Of a stretch of DNA of 64,000 nucleotides, positions 26,007-34,764 are shown one piece after another (position 1 is the stretch's first letter; every line of letters begins with the position of its first letter). The position numbers and the translations under genes are program-made. The DNA comes from Larkinella sp051857545 (GTDB lineage Bacteria; Bacteroidota; Bacteroidia; Cytophagales; Spirosomataceae), in the NCBI RefSeq assembly GCF_051857545.1, contig NZ_JBPZHB010000002.1, positions 372,001 through 436,000 of the forward strand, read 5' to 3'. The notes under the pieces were generated by a model that worked only from the letters and a program-made list of their open reading frames with translations, ran no database searches and was not told the DNA's origin.

Positions 26007-28334
26007 ATGCTCGCACACAACCTCGGCTATCCACGAATCGGTAGCCACCGCGAACTCAAAAAGGCCAGTGAACAGTACTGGGCCGGAAAAATTACGCCTG
26101 ACCAATTGGTCGAAGCCGGGCAGCACATTCGGCGCAACAACTGGCTCACCCAGCAACAGGCCGGCATTTCGCTCATTCCGTGCAACGATTTCTCGTTTTA
26201 CGATCACATCCTGGATTGGTCACTGACCGTCGATGCCATTCCGGAACGGTTTCGGCCCCTCGCCGAAAAACCGGAAATCCGCGAACTGGACTTGTATTTT
26301 GCGATGGCTCGCGGCTATCAACAGGACGGGCTGGATCTCATCGCCCTGGAAATGACGAAGTGGTTCGACACCAATTACCATTACCTCGTTCCCGAATTCA
26401 GCAAAGCGCAATCATTTTCGCTGCGTTCCGGGAAAGTCTTCACGGATTTTGAGGAAGCCAAAACCGTACTGGGTCGTATTCCAAAACCGGTTTTGCCGGG
26501 GCCGGTAACGTATCTGTTGCTGGGAAAAGAAAAAGAGGACGGTTTTCACCGGCTGGATTTGCTCGAACGACTGCTGCCGGTGTACGAACAGATTCTGAGC
26601 CGTTTGGAGGCACAGGGCGCCGAATGGATTCAGTTTGACGAACCGGGTCTGGTGCTGAATGCCGATGAGCAACAACAAACAGCCTACGCCACGGCCTACC
26701 GGTTTTTGCGCGAACGGTTTCCAAACCTGAAATTCCTGGTCGCTTCGTATTTCGAGTGTTTTGGCGAAAATCTGCCTCTGGCGACACAATTGCCGGTCGA
26801 TGCGCTGCACATCGATCTGGTTCGCTGCCCGAATCAACTGGACGACCTGCTGAATACGGATTTTGTGGATCAGAAAACCATCCTGTCGCTGGGCGTAGTG
26901 GATGGCCGGAACATCTGGATCAATGACCTGATCCGTTCGCTCAGCCTGATTCGGAAAGCCACTGACGCCCTGGGCCAGAACCGTGTGTGGATAGCGCCTT
27001 CGTGTTCCTTGCTGCACACCCCCTGTGATCTGGATGCGGAAACGGAAACCAGCGGTTTAACGCCCGAAATCAAACAATGGCTGGCTTTTGCCAAACAGAA
27101 GCTGGGCGAAGTGGTTAAACTGGCAACGATTGCGGCTCAGCCCGACAGCGAACAGGCGAAGAGTTGGCTAATTGAAAATGAGACGGTTCTGGCCGCGCGC
27201 CGACAATCCGCGCTGATCAACCGCCCGGGCGTTCAGCAACGGGTGAGTCAATTGACCGACAACGATACGCACCGGAACGCATCCTTTCACCGGCGCCAAA
27301 GCCTCCAGCACGAGCGGTTGAATCTGCCGCTTTTCCCGACAACGACCATTGGCTCGTTTCCGCAAACCGACGACGTGCGCATCAACCGGGCGAAGTTCAA
27401 AAAAGGGGAGAAGACGCTGGAACACTACGAAGATTTTATCCGGGTTGAAACCGAAAAAGCCATCCGCTGGCAGGAAGAAATCGGTCTGGATGTGCTGGTT
27501 CACGGCGAATTTGAGCGCAACGACATGGTCGAATACTTCGGCGAGTTGCTCGATGGGTTTGCCTTTAGTCAGAACGGCTGGGTGCAGAGCTACGGCTCGC
27601 GCTGCGTCAAACCACCAATCATCTACGGCGACGTTCACCGCCCCGAACCCATGACCGTTCGTTGGGCCGGGTATGCGCAATCGTTGACCCAAAAACCGGT
27701 CAAAGGGATGCTGACCGGCCCGGTAACAATTCTGCAATGGTCGTTTGTTCGGGACGATCAGCCGCGCCGGGATACGTGTATGCAGATTGCTTTCGCGATT
27801 CGCGATGAAGTGGTCGATCTGGAACGGGCTGGTATTCAGATTATTCAGATCGACGAACCGGCCATTCGGGAAGGTTTGCCACTGCGTCGCGAAAACTGGG
27901 AAACCTACCTGGACTGGGCCGTAAAAGCGTTCCGGGTATCGGCCTCGGGTGTGCGCAACGAAACCCAGATTCACACGCACATGTGTTATTCGGAATTCAA
28001 CGACATCATTCAGCCCATTGCCGATCTGGACGCCGACGTGATTACCATCGAAACCTCGCGGTCGCAGATGGAATTGCTGGATGCTTTTGTTCAATTCAAT
28101 TATCCGAACGAAATTGGCCCCGGTGTCTACGACATTCACAGCCCACGCGTGCCGACCACGGAAGAAATCATCGCGTTGCTTCATAAAGCTGCCGATGTGT
28201 TGCCGGTTCGGAATCTGTGGGTCAATCCGGATTGTGGACTGAAAACCCGTCGCTGGCCAGAAACGGAACAGGCGCTCAAAAACATGGTGCAGGCCGCCCA
28301 AACGGCGCGGAATCTGGTGATTGAGAGGGTGTAA
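26007..28334 (+). CDS. metE: Cobalamin-independent methionine synthase
   Basis: Transfers the methyl group of 5-methyltetrahydropteroyl-polyglutamate to homocysteine using zinc. The start MLAHNLGYPRIGSHRELKKA is the canonical MetE N-terminus and gives 775 aa, the family's usual length. The ATG at 25917 would add 30 foreign residues. The C-terminal barrel has PTTTIGSFPQT, the zinc ligands IHTHMCYSEF (His and Cys) and the last cysteine in VNPDCGLKTR, and the substrate motif QIDEPAIREGLP. It lies divergent from an Lrp regulator. Two small genes follow after a palindrome. Confidence 0.97.
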   Translation: MLAHNLGYPRIGSHRELKKASEQYWAGKITPDQLVEAGQHIRRNNWLTQQQAGISLIPCNDFSFYDHILDWSLTVDAIPERFRPLAEKPEIRELDLYFAMARGYQQDGLDLIALEMTKWFDTNYHYLVPEFSKAQSFSLRSGKVFTDFEEAKTVLGRIPKPVLPGPVTYLLLGKEKEDGFHRLDLLERLLPVYEQILSRLEAQGAEWIQFDEPGLVLNADEQQQTAYATAYRFLRERFPNLKFLVASYFECFGENLPLATQLPVDALHIDLVRCPNQLDDLLNTDFVDQKTILSLGVVDGRNIWINDLIRSLSLIRKATDALGQNRVWIAPSCSLLHTPCDLDAETETSGLTPEIKQWLAFAKQKLGEVVKLATIAAQPDSEQAKSWLIENETVLAARRQSALINRPGVQQRVSQLTDNDTHRNASFHRRQSLQHERLNLPLFPTTTIGSFPQTDDVRINRAKFKKGEKTLEHYEDFIRVETEKAIRWQEEIGLDVLVHGEFERNDMVEYFGELLDGFAFSQNGWVQSYGSRCVKPPIIYGDVHRPEPMTVRWAGYAQSLTQKPVKGMLTGPVTILQWSFVRDDQPRRDTCMQIAFAIRDEVVDLERAGIQIIQIDEPAIREGLPLRRENWETYLDWAVKAFRVSASGVRNETQIHTHMCYSEFNDIIQPIADLDADVITIETSRSQMELLDAFVQFNYPNEIGPGVYDIHSPRVPTTEEIIALLHKAADVLPVRNLWVNPDCGLKTRRWPETEQALKNMVQAAQTARNLVIERV

Positions 28335-28345
28335 CCAAACTTTTT

Positions 28346-28442
28346 AATAATAAATATTAAATGATGAGTGTTAAATGTAAAAGTGTTTTGAACGCGTCAG
28401 CCTACTTTTACATTTAGCGTTCATCATTTTACATTTATTATT
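28346..28442. repeat. Word-palindrome D (TTTACATTT words, GCTGACGCGT core)
   Basis: The 37-nt arms 28346-28382 and 28406-28442 pair at 32 positions and consist of AT-rich words (AAATGTAAAA, ATGATGA). The 23-nt loop holds ACGCGTCAGC (28392-28401), the exact complement of the GCTGACGCGT core of elements A and J. It begins 11 bp after the metE stop and ends 20 bp before the CWC gene, so it may separate their transcripts. Confidence 0.8.
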
Positions 28443-28462
28443 ATTTCTGTTGTTATAAACAC

Positions 28463-28708
28463 ATGGAAACACGAACGAAAAAGCACGAAACCGTCGGTTG
28501 TCCGCGTTGTGGAGAAGCTTTTGAATGCAAGGTGGGGAGCATTACCCTCTGCCAGTGCGTGGCGGTTCAGTTGAGCGACGAGCAGCGGGGTTACGTCCGT
28601 TCCCAGTTTTCCACGTGTTTATGCGCCGGGTGTTTGCAGGAAGTTCGAACGGAATATAACCAACAAATGCATCAGGAACAGATGGAAAAATTCCTGAATG
28701 CGCATTGA
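28463..28708 (+). CDS. Small cysteine-rich CWC-family zinc protein
   Basis: 81 residues with three cysteine pairs: GCPRCGEAFEC, CQCVAVQLSDEQ and CLCAGCLQEV. The order CPxCG-xFxC, CxC, CLCxxCL is that of the cysteine-rich CWC family, thought to bind zinc and of unknown function. Here the middle motif is CQC rather than CWC. It starts just after palindrome D. The thioesterase ATG lies 23 bp downstream, so the two are probably co-transcribed. Confidence 0.85.
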   Translation: METRTKKHETVGCPRCGEAFECKVGSITLCQCVAVQLSDEQRGYVRSQFSTCLCAGCLQEVRTEYNQQMHQEQMEKFLNAH

Positions 28709-28731
28709 ATTTTGCCCCTAATTTTGAACCA

Positions 28732-29118
28732 ATGATTCCACTCGAAGAACGAATACAACTTGCCGAAACCCGGGTTTTCAAAGCGGTTTTTCCCAACACC
28801 ACCAATCATTACGACACCCTTTTTGGCGGAACGGCCATGCAGATGATGGACGAAATTGCGTTCATTACCGCTACCCGGTTTACCCGCAAACGGGTCGTAA
28901 CGGTTTCATCGGATAAAATCAATTTCAATAAACCCATTCCGGCCGGAACGATTGTTGAACTCATTGGCCGCGTGGCGCATTTGGGAAATACCAGCCTGCG
29001 GATCGATGTCGATATTTTTGTTGAGGAAATGTACAGCGATCACCGCGAGCGGGCCGTCCACGGTTCGTTTACGTTTGTGGCCATCGATGAGCATAAAAAT
29101 CCGGTAAAAATTCTCTGA
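28732..29118 (+). CDS. Acyl-CoA thioesterase, hotdog fold (YciA/BACH type)
   Basis: Hydrolyses acyl-CoA to free acid and CoA. The 128-residue single hotdog domain carries the family block NHYDTLFGGTAMQMMDEIAF (with the catalytic Asn and Asp), TRKRVVTVSSDKINFNKPIP, and VHGSFTFVAID. I start at the ATG giving MIPLEERIQLAETRVFK. A TTG at 28705 overlapping the previous gene is possible but less likely. It may handle the products of the acyl-CoA synthetase at 8.6 kb, although they are not linked. It converges on the S9 peptidase gene with 1 bp between stops. Confidence 0.92.
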   Translation: MIPLEERIQLAETRVFKAVFPNTTNHYDTLFGGTAMQMMDEIAFITATRFTRKRVVTVSSDKINFNKPIPAGTIVELIGRVAHLGNTSLRIDVDIFVEEMYSDHRERAVHGSFTFVAIDEHKNPVKIL

Positions 29119-29119
29119 T

Positions 29120-31441
29120 TTACTTTCCGGTTCCCGAACCGGCTGCGTCCCTGCTGATTTCATTCCAGTTCGGCGGATCGACGCCCAGCAAACTTTTGAC
29201 GAAAAAATCCCGCCGTTTGCGCTCGCCAAAGTCGCCACCCGCCGTATGGCCCAGACCCGGTAAGGTCACCAGTTCAAAGTTTTTATTGGCTTTGATGAGT
29301 GCATTCGCCAGTTGGTAGGTCGAAGCGGGGTCCACGTTGTCGTCCACTTCGCCCACGAGCAGCAACAAATTTCCCTGCAATTTGTGTGCGTTCGTGACGT
29401 TGGAACATTCATCGTATTGTGGCCCAATGGGGTAGCCCATCCACTGTTCGTTCCACCACATTTTGTCCATGCGGTTGTCGTGGCAGCCACAGGACGAAAC
29501 GGCGGCTTTGTAAAATTCGGGATGAAACAGGAGCGCGGCCGTTGCGCTTTGTCCACCCGCCGACGTTCCGAAAATGCCTACTTTGCTCAAGTCCAGGTGA
29601 TTGTATTTCTGAGCAGCCGCTTTCAACCACAGAATCCGGTCGGGAAAACCGGCATCTTTCAGATTTTTCCAACACACGTCCTGAAAGGCTTTGGAGCGGT
29701 TGGAAGTTCCCATGCCGTCGATTTGCACGACGATAAAACCCAGTTCGGCCAGTTCGTGCATCGACACATAATTGCTCATGAACGACTTCGGTACGAACGA
29801 ACCGTGCGGCCCGGCGTAAATATTTTCGATGACCGGGTATTTTTTGTTGGGATCAAAATTGGTCGGACGAATGATGATGCCCCAGATGTCGGTTTTTCCG
29901 TCGCGCCCTTTCGCTGAAAACACTTCCGGCGCTTTCCAGCCCGCTTTTTGCCAGACGCTGATGTCGGCTTTTTCAAGTTCGAGCGCCACGCTGCCATCGG
30001 CGGAATTTCGCAAAACCGTCACCGGCGGCAGGTCCACACGGGAATAGGAATCAACAAAATAGCTGAAGTCCGGTGAAAACGTAGCCGTGTGATTGGCGTT
30101 TTCGGTCGTCAGGGCCGTCAGGCCGGAACCATCGAAATTGACTTTGTAGTAGTGAACAAAATACGGGTCCTGGTCGGCGTTTCGGCCGCTGGCGGCAAAC
30201 AGAATCGTCCGGTTTTTGTCGTCGACGTGCACCAGATTGCGAACTACCCATTCCCCTTTGGTAATCTGTTTTTTCACTTTCCCGGTAACGCCATCGATCA
30301 GGTACAGGTGGTTCCAGCCGTCGCGCTCCGAAGCCCAGACGATCTCCTGCCCGTCGTTGACATCGTGGCGGGCGCGTTTTCCGCTGTAGTCGATAAACGT
30401 GTTGCTGCGTTCTTCAATGAGCGGTTTTACGACGCCGGTGGTGGCGTTGACGTCCAGAATCCGGTAAATCTGGTGGCCGCGCTGGTTGTATTCAAACGTA
30501 AACGCGCGGCTGTCTTTGCGCCACTCCAGCCGCGACAAACTGAATTGCTGATTAAACAGCGCATCATCGACCGAAATCTGCTTTTTGGTTTCGACCCAGA
30601 AAAGCTGAGGCCGCCGAACCGGCAGCGCATCGCCCGGTTTCAGATATTCGCGGGTTTCCAGTTTGGGTTGAAGCTGGTCGTCCGGCGACGATCGGACGAA
30701 GTGAATCAGGCGTTTGGCATTCGGACGAACTTTATTGGTAACCAGCTTCTTCGCATCGGGAGACCACTGGATGTAGCTGGAATAATAGTCGCCTTCCGAG
30801 CCATCGTAGCTGAGCTGGGTTTCCTGCTTAGTTTTTTCGGAACGAATGTACAGGTTGTCATTTTTGATGAAGGCGGTTTGGGAACTGTCGGGCGAAAAAA
30901 CCGGTTTCCCGTCGCGTTCGCTGCGGCTGTTGCCCCAATAGCCGCGGTCGGTGGGTTCGGCCTGGAATGCGCCTTTTTTTCGAAAAGCAAACGCGCCGGT
31001 CGACACTTGCCAGGTTGACCCTTCGGCCACAAATTCGAGTTCTTCATCGTCCTTTCCGTAGGTGATGGACGCGAACGGCAAATTGAACGGATCGATTTTT
31101 TTACCCGTTGCTTCGGATAATTTTTTCGCCAGTTGTTCCTGGTCGAAGGCGGGTTGGCGCGTCTTTTTCCGGGGATCGACCACCACGAACTCGAGTCCGC
31201 GTGCCGTTCGGACCAAATACCAGAGTTTCTGAGCGGGTGTCCAATAGACGTTGTTCGGGGCGTTATAGACTTTATTCCGTAGCGTTTCCTTCAAAGCCGC
31301 CGACCGTTTATAATCCTCGAGTTTCCCCTGCGCCCAGGCTGAACCCGCAAAACCGTTAGCCAGCCAGCAAAGCAGAAATAGAAACGATGAACGAACGAAC
31401 CATCCGGTCGACAGGCGGGTTGGCAGGCGTGGAATTTTCAT
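29120..31441 (-). CDS. Secreted S9 family peptidase (DPP-IV like)
   Basis: A prolyl-oligopeptidase-type serine peptidase, probably periplasmic, removing dipeptides from peptides. A signal peptide (FLFLLCWLANGFAGSAWAQ) precedes a long N-terminal beta-propeller (residues about 45-500) and the alpha/beta-hydrolase domain. The nucleophile is Ser627 in GIFGTSAGGQS, the Asp lies in LLVGEVDDNVDP and the His in LPGLGHTAGG. At 773 aa it is full length for DPP-IV relatives. The start giving MKIPRLPTRLS carries several arginines ahead of the hydrophobic core, a normal n-region. Upstream lies the terminator of the DUF1016 gene. Confidence 0.94.
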   Translation of the reverse strand: MKIPRLPTRLSTGWFVRSSFLFLLCWLANGFAGSAWAQGKLEDYKRSAALKETLRNKVYNAPNNVYWTPAQKLWYLVRTARGLEFVVVDPRKKTRQPAFDQEQLAKKLSEATGKKIDPFNLPFASITYGKDDEELEFVAEGSTWQVSTGAFAFRKKGAFQAEPTDRGYWGNSRSERDGKPVFSPDSSQTAFIKNDNLYIRSEKTKQETQLSYDGSEGDYYSSYIQWSPDAKKLVTNKVRPNAKRLIHFVRSSPDDQLQPKLETREYLKPGDALPVRRPQLFWVETKKQISVDDALFNQQFSLSRLEWRKDSRAFTFEYNQRGHQIYRILDVNATTGVVKPLIEERSNTFIDYSGKRARHDVNDGQEIVWASERDGWNHLYLIDGVTGKVKKQITKGEWVVRNLVHVDDKNRTILFAASGRNADQDPYFVHYYKVNFDGSGLTALTTENANHTATFSPDFSYFVDSYSRVDLPPVTVLRNSADGSVALELEKADISVWQKAGWKAPEVFSAKGRDGKTDIWGIIIRPTNFDPNKKYPVIENIYAGPHGSFVPKSFMSNYVSMHELAELGFIVVQIDGMGTSNRSKAFQDVCWKNLKDAGFPDRILWLKAAAQKYNHLDLSKVGIFGTSAGGQSATAALLFHPEFYKAAVSSCGCHDNRMDKMWWNEQWMGYPIGPQYDECSNVTNAHKLQGNLLLLVGEVDDNVDPASTYQLANALIKANKNFELVTLPGLGHTAGGDFGERKRRDFFVKSLLGVDPPNWNEISRDAAGSGTGK

Positions 31442-31489
31442 CAGGGAAAAGATTGGAAGTAGCAGCGGGAATTTTCACGAAAATACGAA

Positions 31490-31540
31490 AAAACAGAACA
31501 CCCGGCCATTCCGAGCGATTCGGAAGGACCGGGCGTGTTC
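31490..31540 (-). terminator. Intrinsic terminator downstream of the DUF1016 gene
   Basis: Read on the minus strand, GAACACGCCCGGTCCTTCCG pairs, with one bulge, to a matching arm and is followed by TGTTTTTT. It lies between the DUF1016 stop and the S9 peptidase start and would stop the former. The rest of the gap up to 31692 shows nothing else. Confidence 0.75.
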
Positions 31541-31692
31541 AGTCAGAACCTCATGACGCGAGCCGGTAACATCAGCGGTTCCCCTGGCGCTTCGTTATCA
31601 TAGGTAGGTCGAGCCAAAGGCTTCTGTGCCGGATATACGAGTCAGGGGCGAAAATGGTTGCGTTGGCGTGAAAAAAAGTTTGGGCTGAATAA

Positions 31693-32841
31693 TCAGGCTA
31701 TCTTCTGCCGTTCTTTTTCAATAATTTTGGATAACTCATCCTCGGTCGGCAAATTGATAAGGTATTTGCTAACAAAGACCTGCTGAGACAAACCTGCCGT
31801 AGCGTACCTAACCAGATTTTCGTTTTTACCGGCGCACAGAATAATACCGACGGGTGGGTTGTCTCCGTCAGTAACCTCATTTTCGCGGTAGTAATTGAGA
31901 TAAACATTCATCTGCCCGGCATCGGCATGCGTGAATTCTCCCAATTTCAGGTCAATCAAGATATGGCATTTCAAGATACGGTGATAGAAAACCAAGTCAA
32001 TTCGATAGTGAGTGTTATCGAATGTAATCCGTTTTTGTCTTGCTTCGAAACAGAATCCACGGCCCACTTCCAGCAAAAAAGTCTGAAGATGGTTTATTAT
32101 TGCCACCTCAAGGTCGGTCTCGCTGTAGTCCGCTTTTTCTTCCAGCCCCAGAAATTCCAATATGTAGGGGTTTCGAAACACATCTTCTGCTTTTAGTCCT
32201 TCACCCTGCGCCTGTTGAGCCAAAACCGCTGGTTTGTCGGTGCTTAAACCCGTGCGCTCAAAAAGCATACTGTTCATGGCGCGTTGCAATTGCCGAACCG
32301 ACCAGTTGTTTTTGATGGCTTCTGTTTCGTAGAATGCTCGTTTCAAGACCGTTTCGGCCTTTAGTAGCTCAATTATATGGGTAAAACTCAACCGGTTGAT
32401 GAGTACGTTGGTATCAATACTCAACAAATTGGGAATCTGAATTAATGAGGTTCTTAATGTAAATCTCTCCGATTTTATCTGTTTAGATAACCACTCAGGG
32501 CGTACAATCTCTTCTAAATCAAAACCGTATAATTTTCCAGTCAGTGACTGGAAAATCTGTGGATATTCAAGATAAAACTGTTTGAATAAGTACAGATTGC
32601 TTTCAGAAAACCCTTTGATGTTTTTGTCTCTTTGGGCAATCTCCTTCATTATATGCTTGCCATATTGTGCCCTATCCGAACCTTGTAGCTCGTACTCGGA
32701 GATATAGAAGCCAAAAAGCCAGTTTCGTATGGTAAGTGCAACATTAACCTGTTTCTGCGCCTGGTTCTGAAAAAAATGATGGGTGTCGGTGATGGCCGAA
32801 ATTAATTCGTCAATGGTTTTCAGTTCTTCCTTATTGCTCAT
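31693..32841 (-). CDS. DUF1016 family PD-(D/E)XK nuclease (YhcG-like)
   Basis: 382 residues. The N-terminal DUF1016_N part (about residues 10-150) shows VNVALTIRNWLFGFYISEYE and GFSESNLYLFKQFY. The C-terminal nuclease domain shows YRIDLVFYH and, ten residues on, LIDLKLGEF, the D...D-x-K core of PD-(D/E)XK enzymes. Family members are predicted DNases found beside restriction systems or alone. Here it is alone, with no methyltransferase or specificity gene nearby. A cognate immunity role is possible but unproven. An 11-bp inverted repeat lies upstream. Confidence 0.9.
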   Translation of the reverse strand: MSNKEELKTIDELISAITDTHHFFQNQAQKQVNVALTIRNWLFGFYISEYELQGSDRAQYGKHIMKEIAQRDKNIKGFSESNLYLFKQFYLEYPQIFQSLTGKLYGFDLEEIVRPEWLSKQIKSERFTLRTSLIQIPNLLSIDTNVLINRLSFTHIIELLKAETVLKRAFYETEAIKNNWSVRQLQRAMNSMLFERTGLSTDKPAVLAQQAQGEGLKAEDVFRNPYILEFLGLEEKADYSETDLEVAIINHLQTFLLEVGRGFCFEARQKRITFDNTHYRIDLVFYHRILKCHILIDLKLGEFTHADAGQMNVYLNYYRENEVTDGDNPPVGIILCAGKNENLVRYATAGLSQQVFVSKYLINLPTEDELSKIIEKERQKIA

Positions 32842-32868
32842 ACGATGAAGCTATCCAATAGTCGGCAT

Positions 32869-32950
32869 TACACGCAAACGACAAAATCGAACCTATTGGC
32901 TTCTGATCGGGTCGGAAGCATCGGATAGTGACTTTGTTAGTTTGCGTGTA
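32869..32950. promoter_or_regulatory. Nested dyads upstream of the DUF1016 nuclease
   Basis: TACACGCAAAC (32869-32879) and its exact complement GTTTGCGTGTA (32940-32950) are 60 bp apart. Inside, CCAATAG (32855) pairs with CTATTGG (32893). They sit 28-110 bp upstream of the nuclease start, where an operator or loop-forming repressor pair would be. The rest of the gap to 33089 holds nothing recognised. Confidence 0.4.
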
Positions 32951-33089
32951 TGTGCAAAAATAAGAAAAAGAATGAAAAGTTAGTTGGTTTCGTCGATCTG
33001 GTGGATTCCCGAAATGCCCTGTCAACTCCGCATTTTAAAGTGCAGATTCCCTTGGCATGGTTCTAAAATGGAACCTCCACCGGAACCGG

Positions 33090-34757
33090 CTACCAGTTGT
33101 GTAAAAACCGTACGGTGAACCGCAGGCCGTTTTTGAACAGAAATTTATCAATGACTTCATTGAGAAAAGCTGCGTCGACGGAGCCGTCGTCCTTGTACCG
33201 AAGTGCTTTCTGATCCGGGTTGAAGGGCAGAAATTTGTCGGCCTGGGGCAGGTGTTTCAGCAATTGACCGCGGAGTTTAGAAAGTTGGAGCACATCGTCA
33301 AAACCGTTGATCGGGTTGATCAGTCCGTCAAAATCCGAGCCGACGCAGAGGTGATCCCAGGGCGAGGTGTTTTCGATCCAGTTCAGGGCAGAGTAGCCGA
33401 CGCGGACGGCATGAACCAGGTGCAGACACAACAGCATACTGTGGCGCTCCTGCTTCGATGGGGCAATTCCCCCAAAAAGCGACTCCGTAGCGCCCGGTAA
33501 TTTCCCGTCCCGAAACATCTTTTCCCATTCCGGGCGGGCCATGTATTCTTCTTCAAAAAAGCGATCTCTACGGCTGTCGACCGCCGGGTTGGACGCGCCC
33601 AGAATCCGCTGATCGAGACTGATGCCCATCATGCCGTTGGACAGCATGATCTCGACGATCTCTTCATCGAACAGGTTGATGGTCCACGGATTGCCAAAAA
33701 GACCCTTGTTGATGAGGTCGTTGGTTCGCCCGATGCGCCGGTTTTCCGGCGCTACTTTACTGATCGGTTGCCCGCCTTCGCTGCCGGTCGTCGATTGAAA
33801 CCGCTTGTTTTCCAGGTAATCGTCGAGGGTGTAAAATGTAAAACCGGTGTGGGAGGTCATGATCGGCAGCCGCTCCACCTCGGGGTCGATGATGGCCAGT
33901 TGCTCCCGATACCGGTAATAATGCAGCCGCGTATATACACTCATATGTTTCACGTCAATCAGAATCGGCTTCGTCGGATGCGTCAGCGCCTGTTTGATCA
34001 CTTTCTTGCCCAGTTCCGTCAGGCCCAGCCCGGTTTTCGGCATGAAGTCTTCGCTGGCAAAAGCCAGTTGCGACGTTTTGTTCAAGCCCTGCGCAAAACC
34101 GCCCAGCGGCTGTTCCGGGATGTGGCTCAGGTGGCACAGATTGATGCTGATGAAATCGACATCCGACCGGTCCTGCAATTCCTTCAGTTTCAGTTCCGGA
34201 AACCGGGAGGGTATCGTTTTCCGGATCGGGACATCCGACAGGTTGTGGCCCCCTTCGATGGAAAACGAAAAATACCGCTTGTCACCGGTGGTCAGCTTCG
34301 CCGTCACCTCATCCGGGCTCAGGGTGGCCCAGGTGGTGCGGTTCAGGTATTCAATCTGGTACGGCGGCTTGTTGAGTTCGGCTGCGGTAGTGAGATGAAA
34401 CGCAATCTGTTTCTTAAATTCCTGATAATACGTCGTTTCACCGTTTCGGGTTCGGTTGAAAACCTCCTTGTCGAGCGGCAGTACGCCGGATAAATCAGCC
34501 CCGAAAACGTGCAAAACCCGGTTGGCAAACGCGTGCTCGACGCTCAGCAGGGCAATGACCCCGAGCCGGAGCGAACTTTGGGAAACCTGAAGCGGGGAGG
34601 ATTGGCTGTCGAACGGGCCACCAAAAATATCGTTCAGAAATTGAGCAAGCCCGGTCGTTTTGACATTCTCGCTGAGTTTAAACTTTCCGCCGTTTTTAGT
34701 CACCGTAATCAGGTGTTTGAACAGCAGGTGGAAGTGAAAATCGAATAGGTTTTCCAT
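33090..34757 (-). CDS. Divergent M19-like (membrane dipeptidase family) metallopeptidase, cytosolic
   Basis: Probably a zinc dipeptidase. MENLFDFHFHLLF opens with the D-x-H-x-H metal motif. Then FSIEGGHN, INLCHLSHI, ILIDVKHMS, MTSHTGF and WDHLCVGSDFDG follow in M19 order. At 555 aa it is much longer than typical renal-dipeptidase relatives (about 330-420) because of extra segments, for example after the N-terminal motif. There is no signal peptide or lipobox, unusual for M19. I start at the ATG 7 bp after the stop of the upstream double protease; an upstream ATG would overlap that gene by 29 bp. The two are almost certainly co-translated. Confidence 0.75.
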   Translation of the reverse strand: MENLFDFHFHLLFKHLITVTKNGGKFKLSENVKTTGLAQFLNDIFGGPFDSQSSPLQVSQSSLRLGVIALLSVEHAFANRVLHVFGADLSGVLPLDKEVFNRTRNGETTYYQEFKKQIAFHLTTAAELNKPPYQIEYLNRTTWATLSPDEVTAKLTTGDKRYFSFSIEGGHNLSDVPIRKTIPSRFPELKLKELQDRSDVDFISINLCHLSHIPEQPLGGFAQGLNKTSQLAFASEDFMPKTGLGLTELGKKVIKQALTHPTKPILIDVKHMSVYTRLHYYRYREQLAIIDPEVERLPIMTSHTGFTFYTLDDYLENKRFQSTTGSEGGQPISKVAPENRRIGRTNDLINKGLFGNPWTINLFDEEIVEIMLSNGMMGISLDQRILGASNPAVDSRRDRFFEEEYMARPEWEKMFRDGKLPGATESLFGGIAPSKQERHSMLLCLHLVHAVRVGYSALNWIENTSPWDHLCVGSDFDGLINPINGFDDVLQLSKLRGQLLKHLPQADKFLPFNPDQKALRYKDDGSVDAAFLNEVIDKFLFKNGLRFTVRFLHNW

Positions 34758-34764
34758 GGGAGCT

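Noticed and set aside
27168..28301. 377-residue frame antisense to metE
   Set aside because: Shadow of a clearly real MetE; composition rich in His/Gln/Phe typical of antisense frames.
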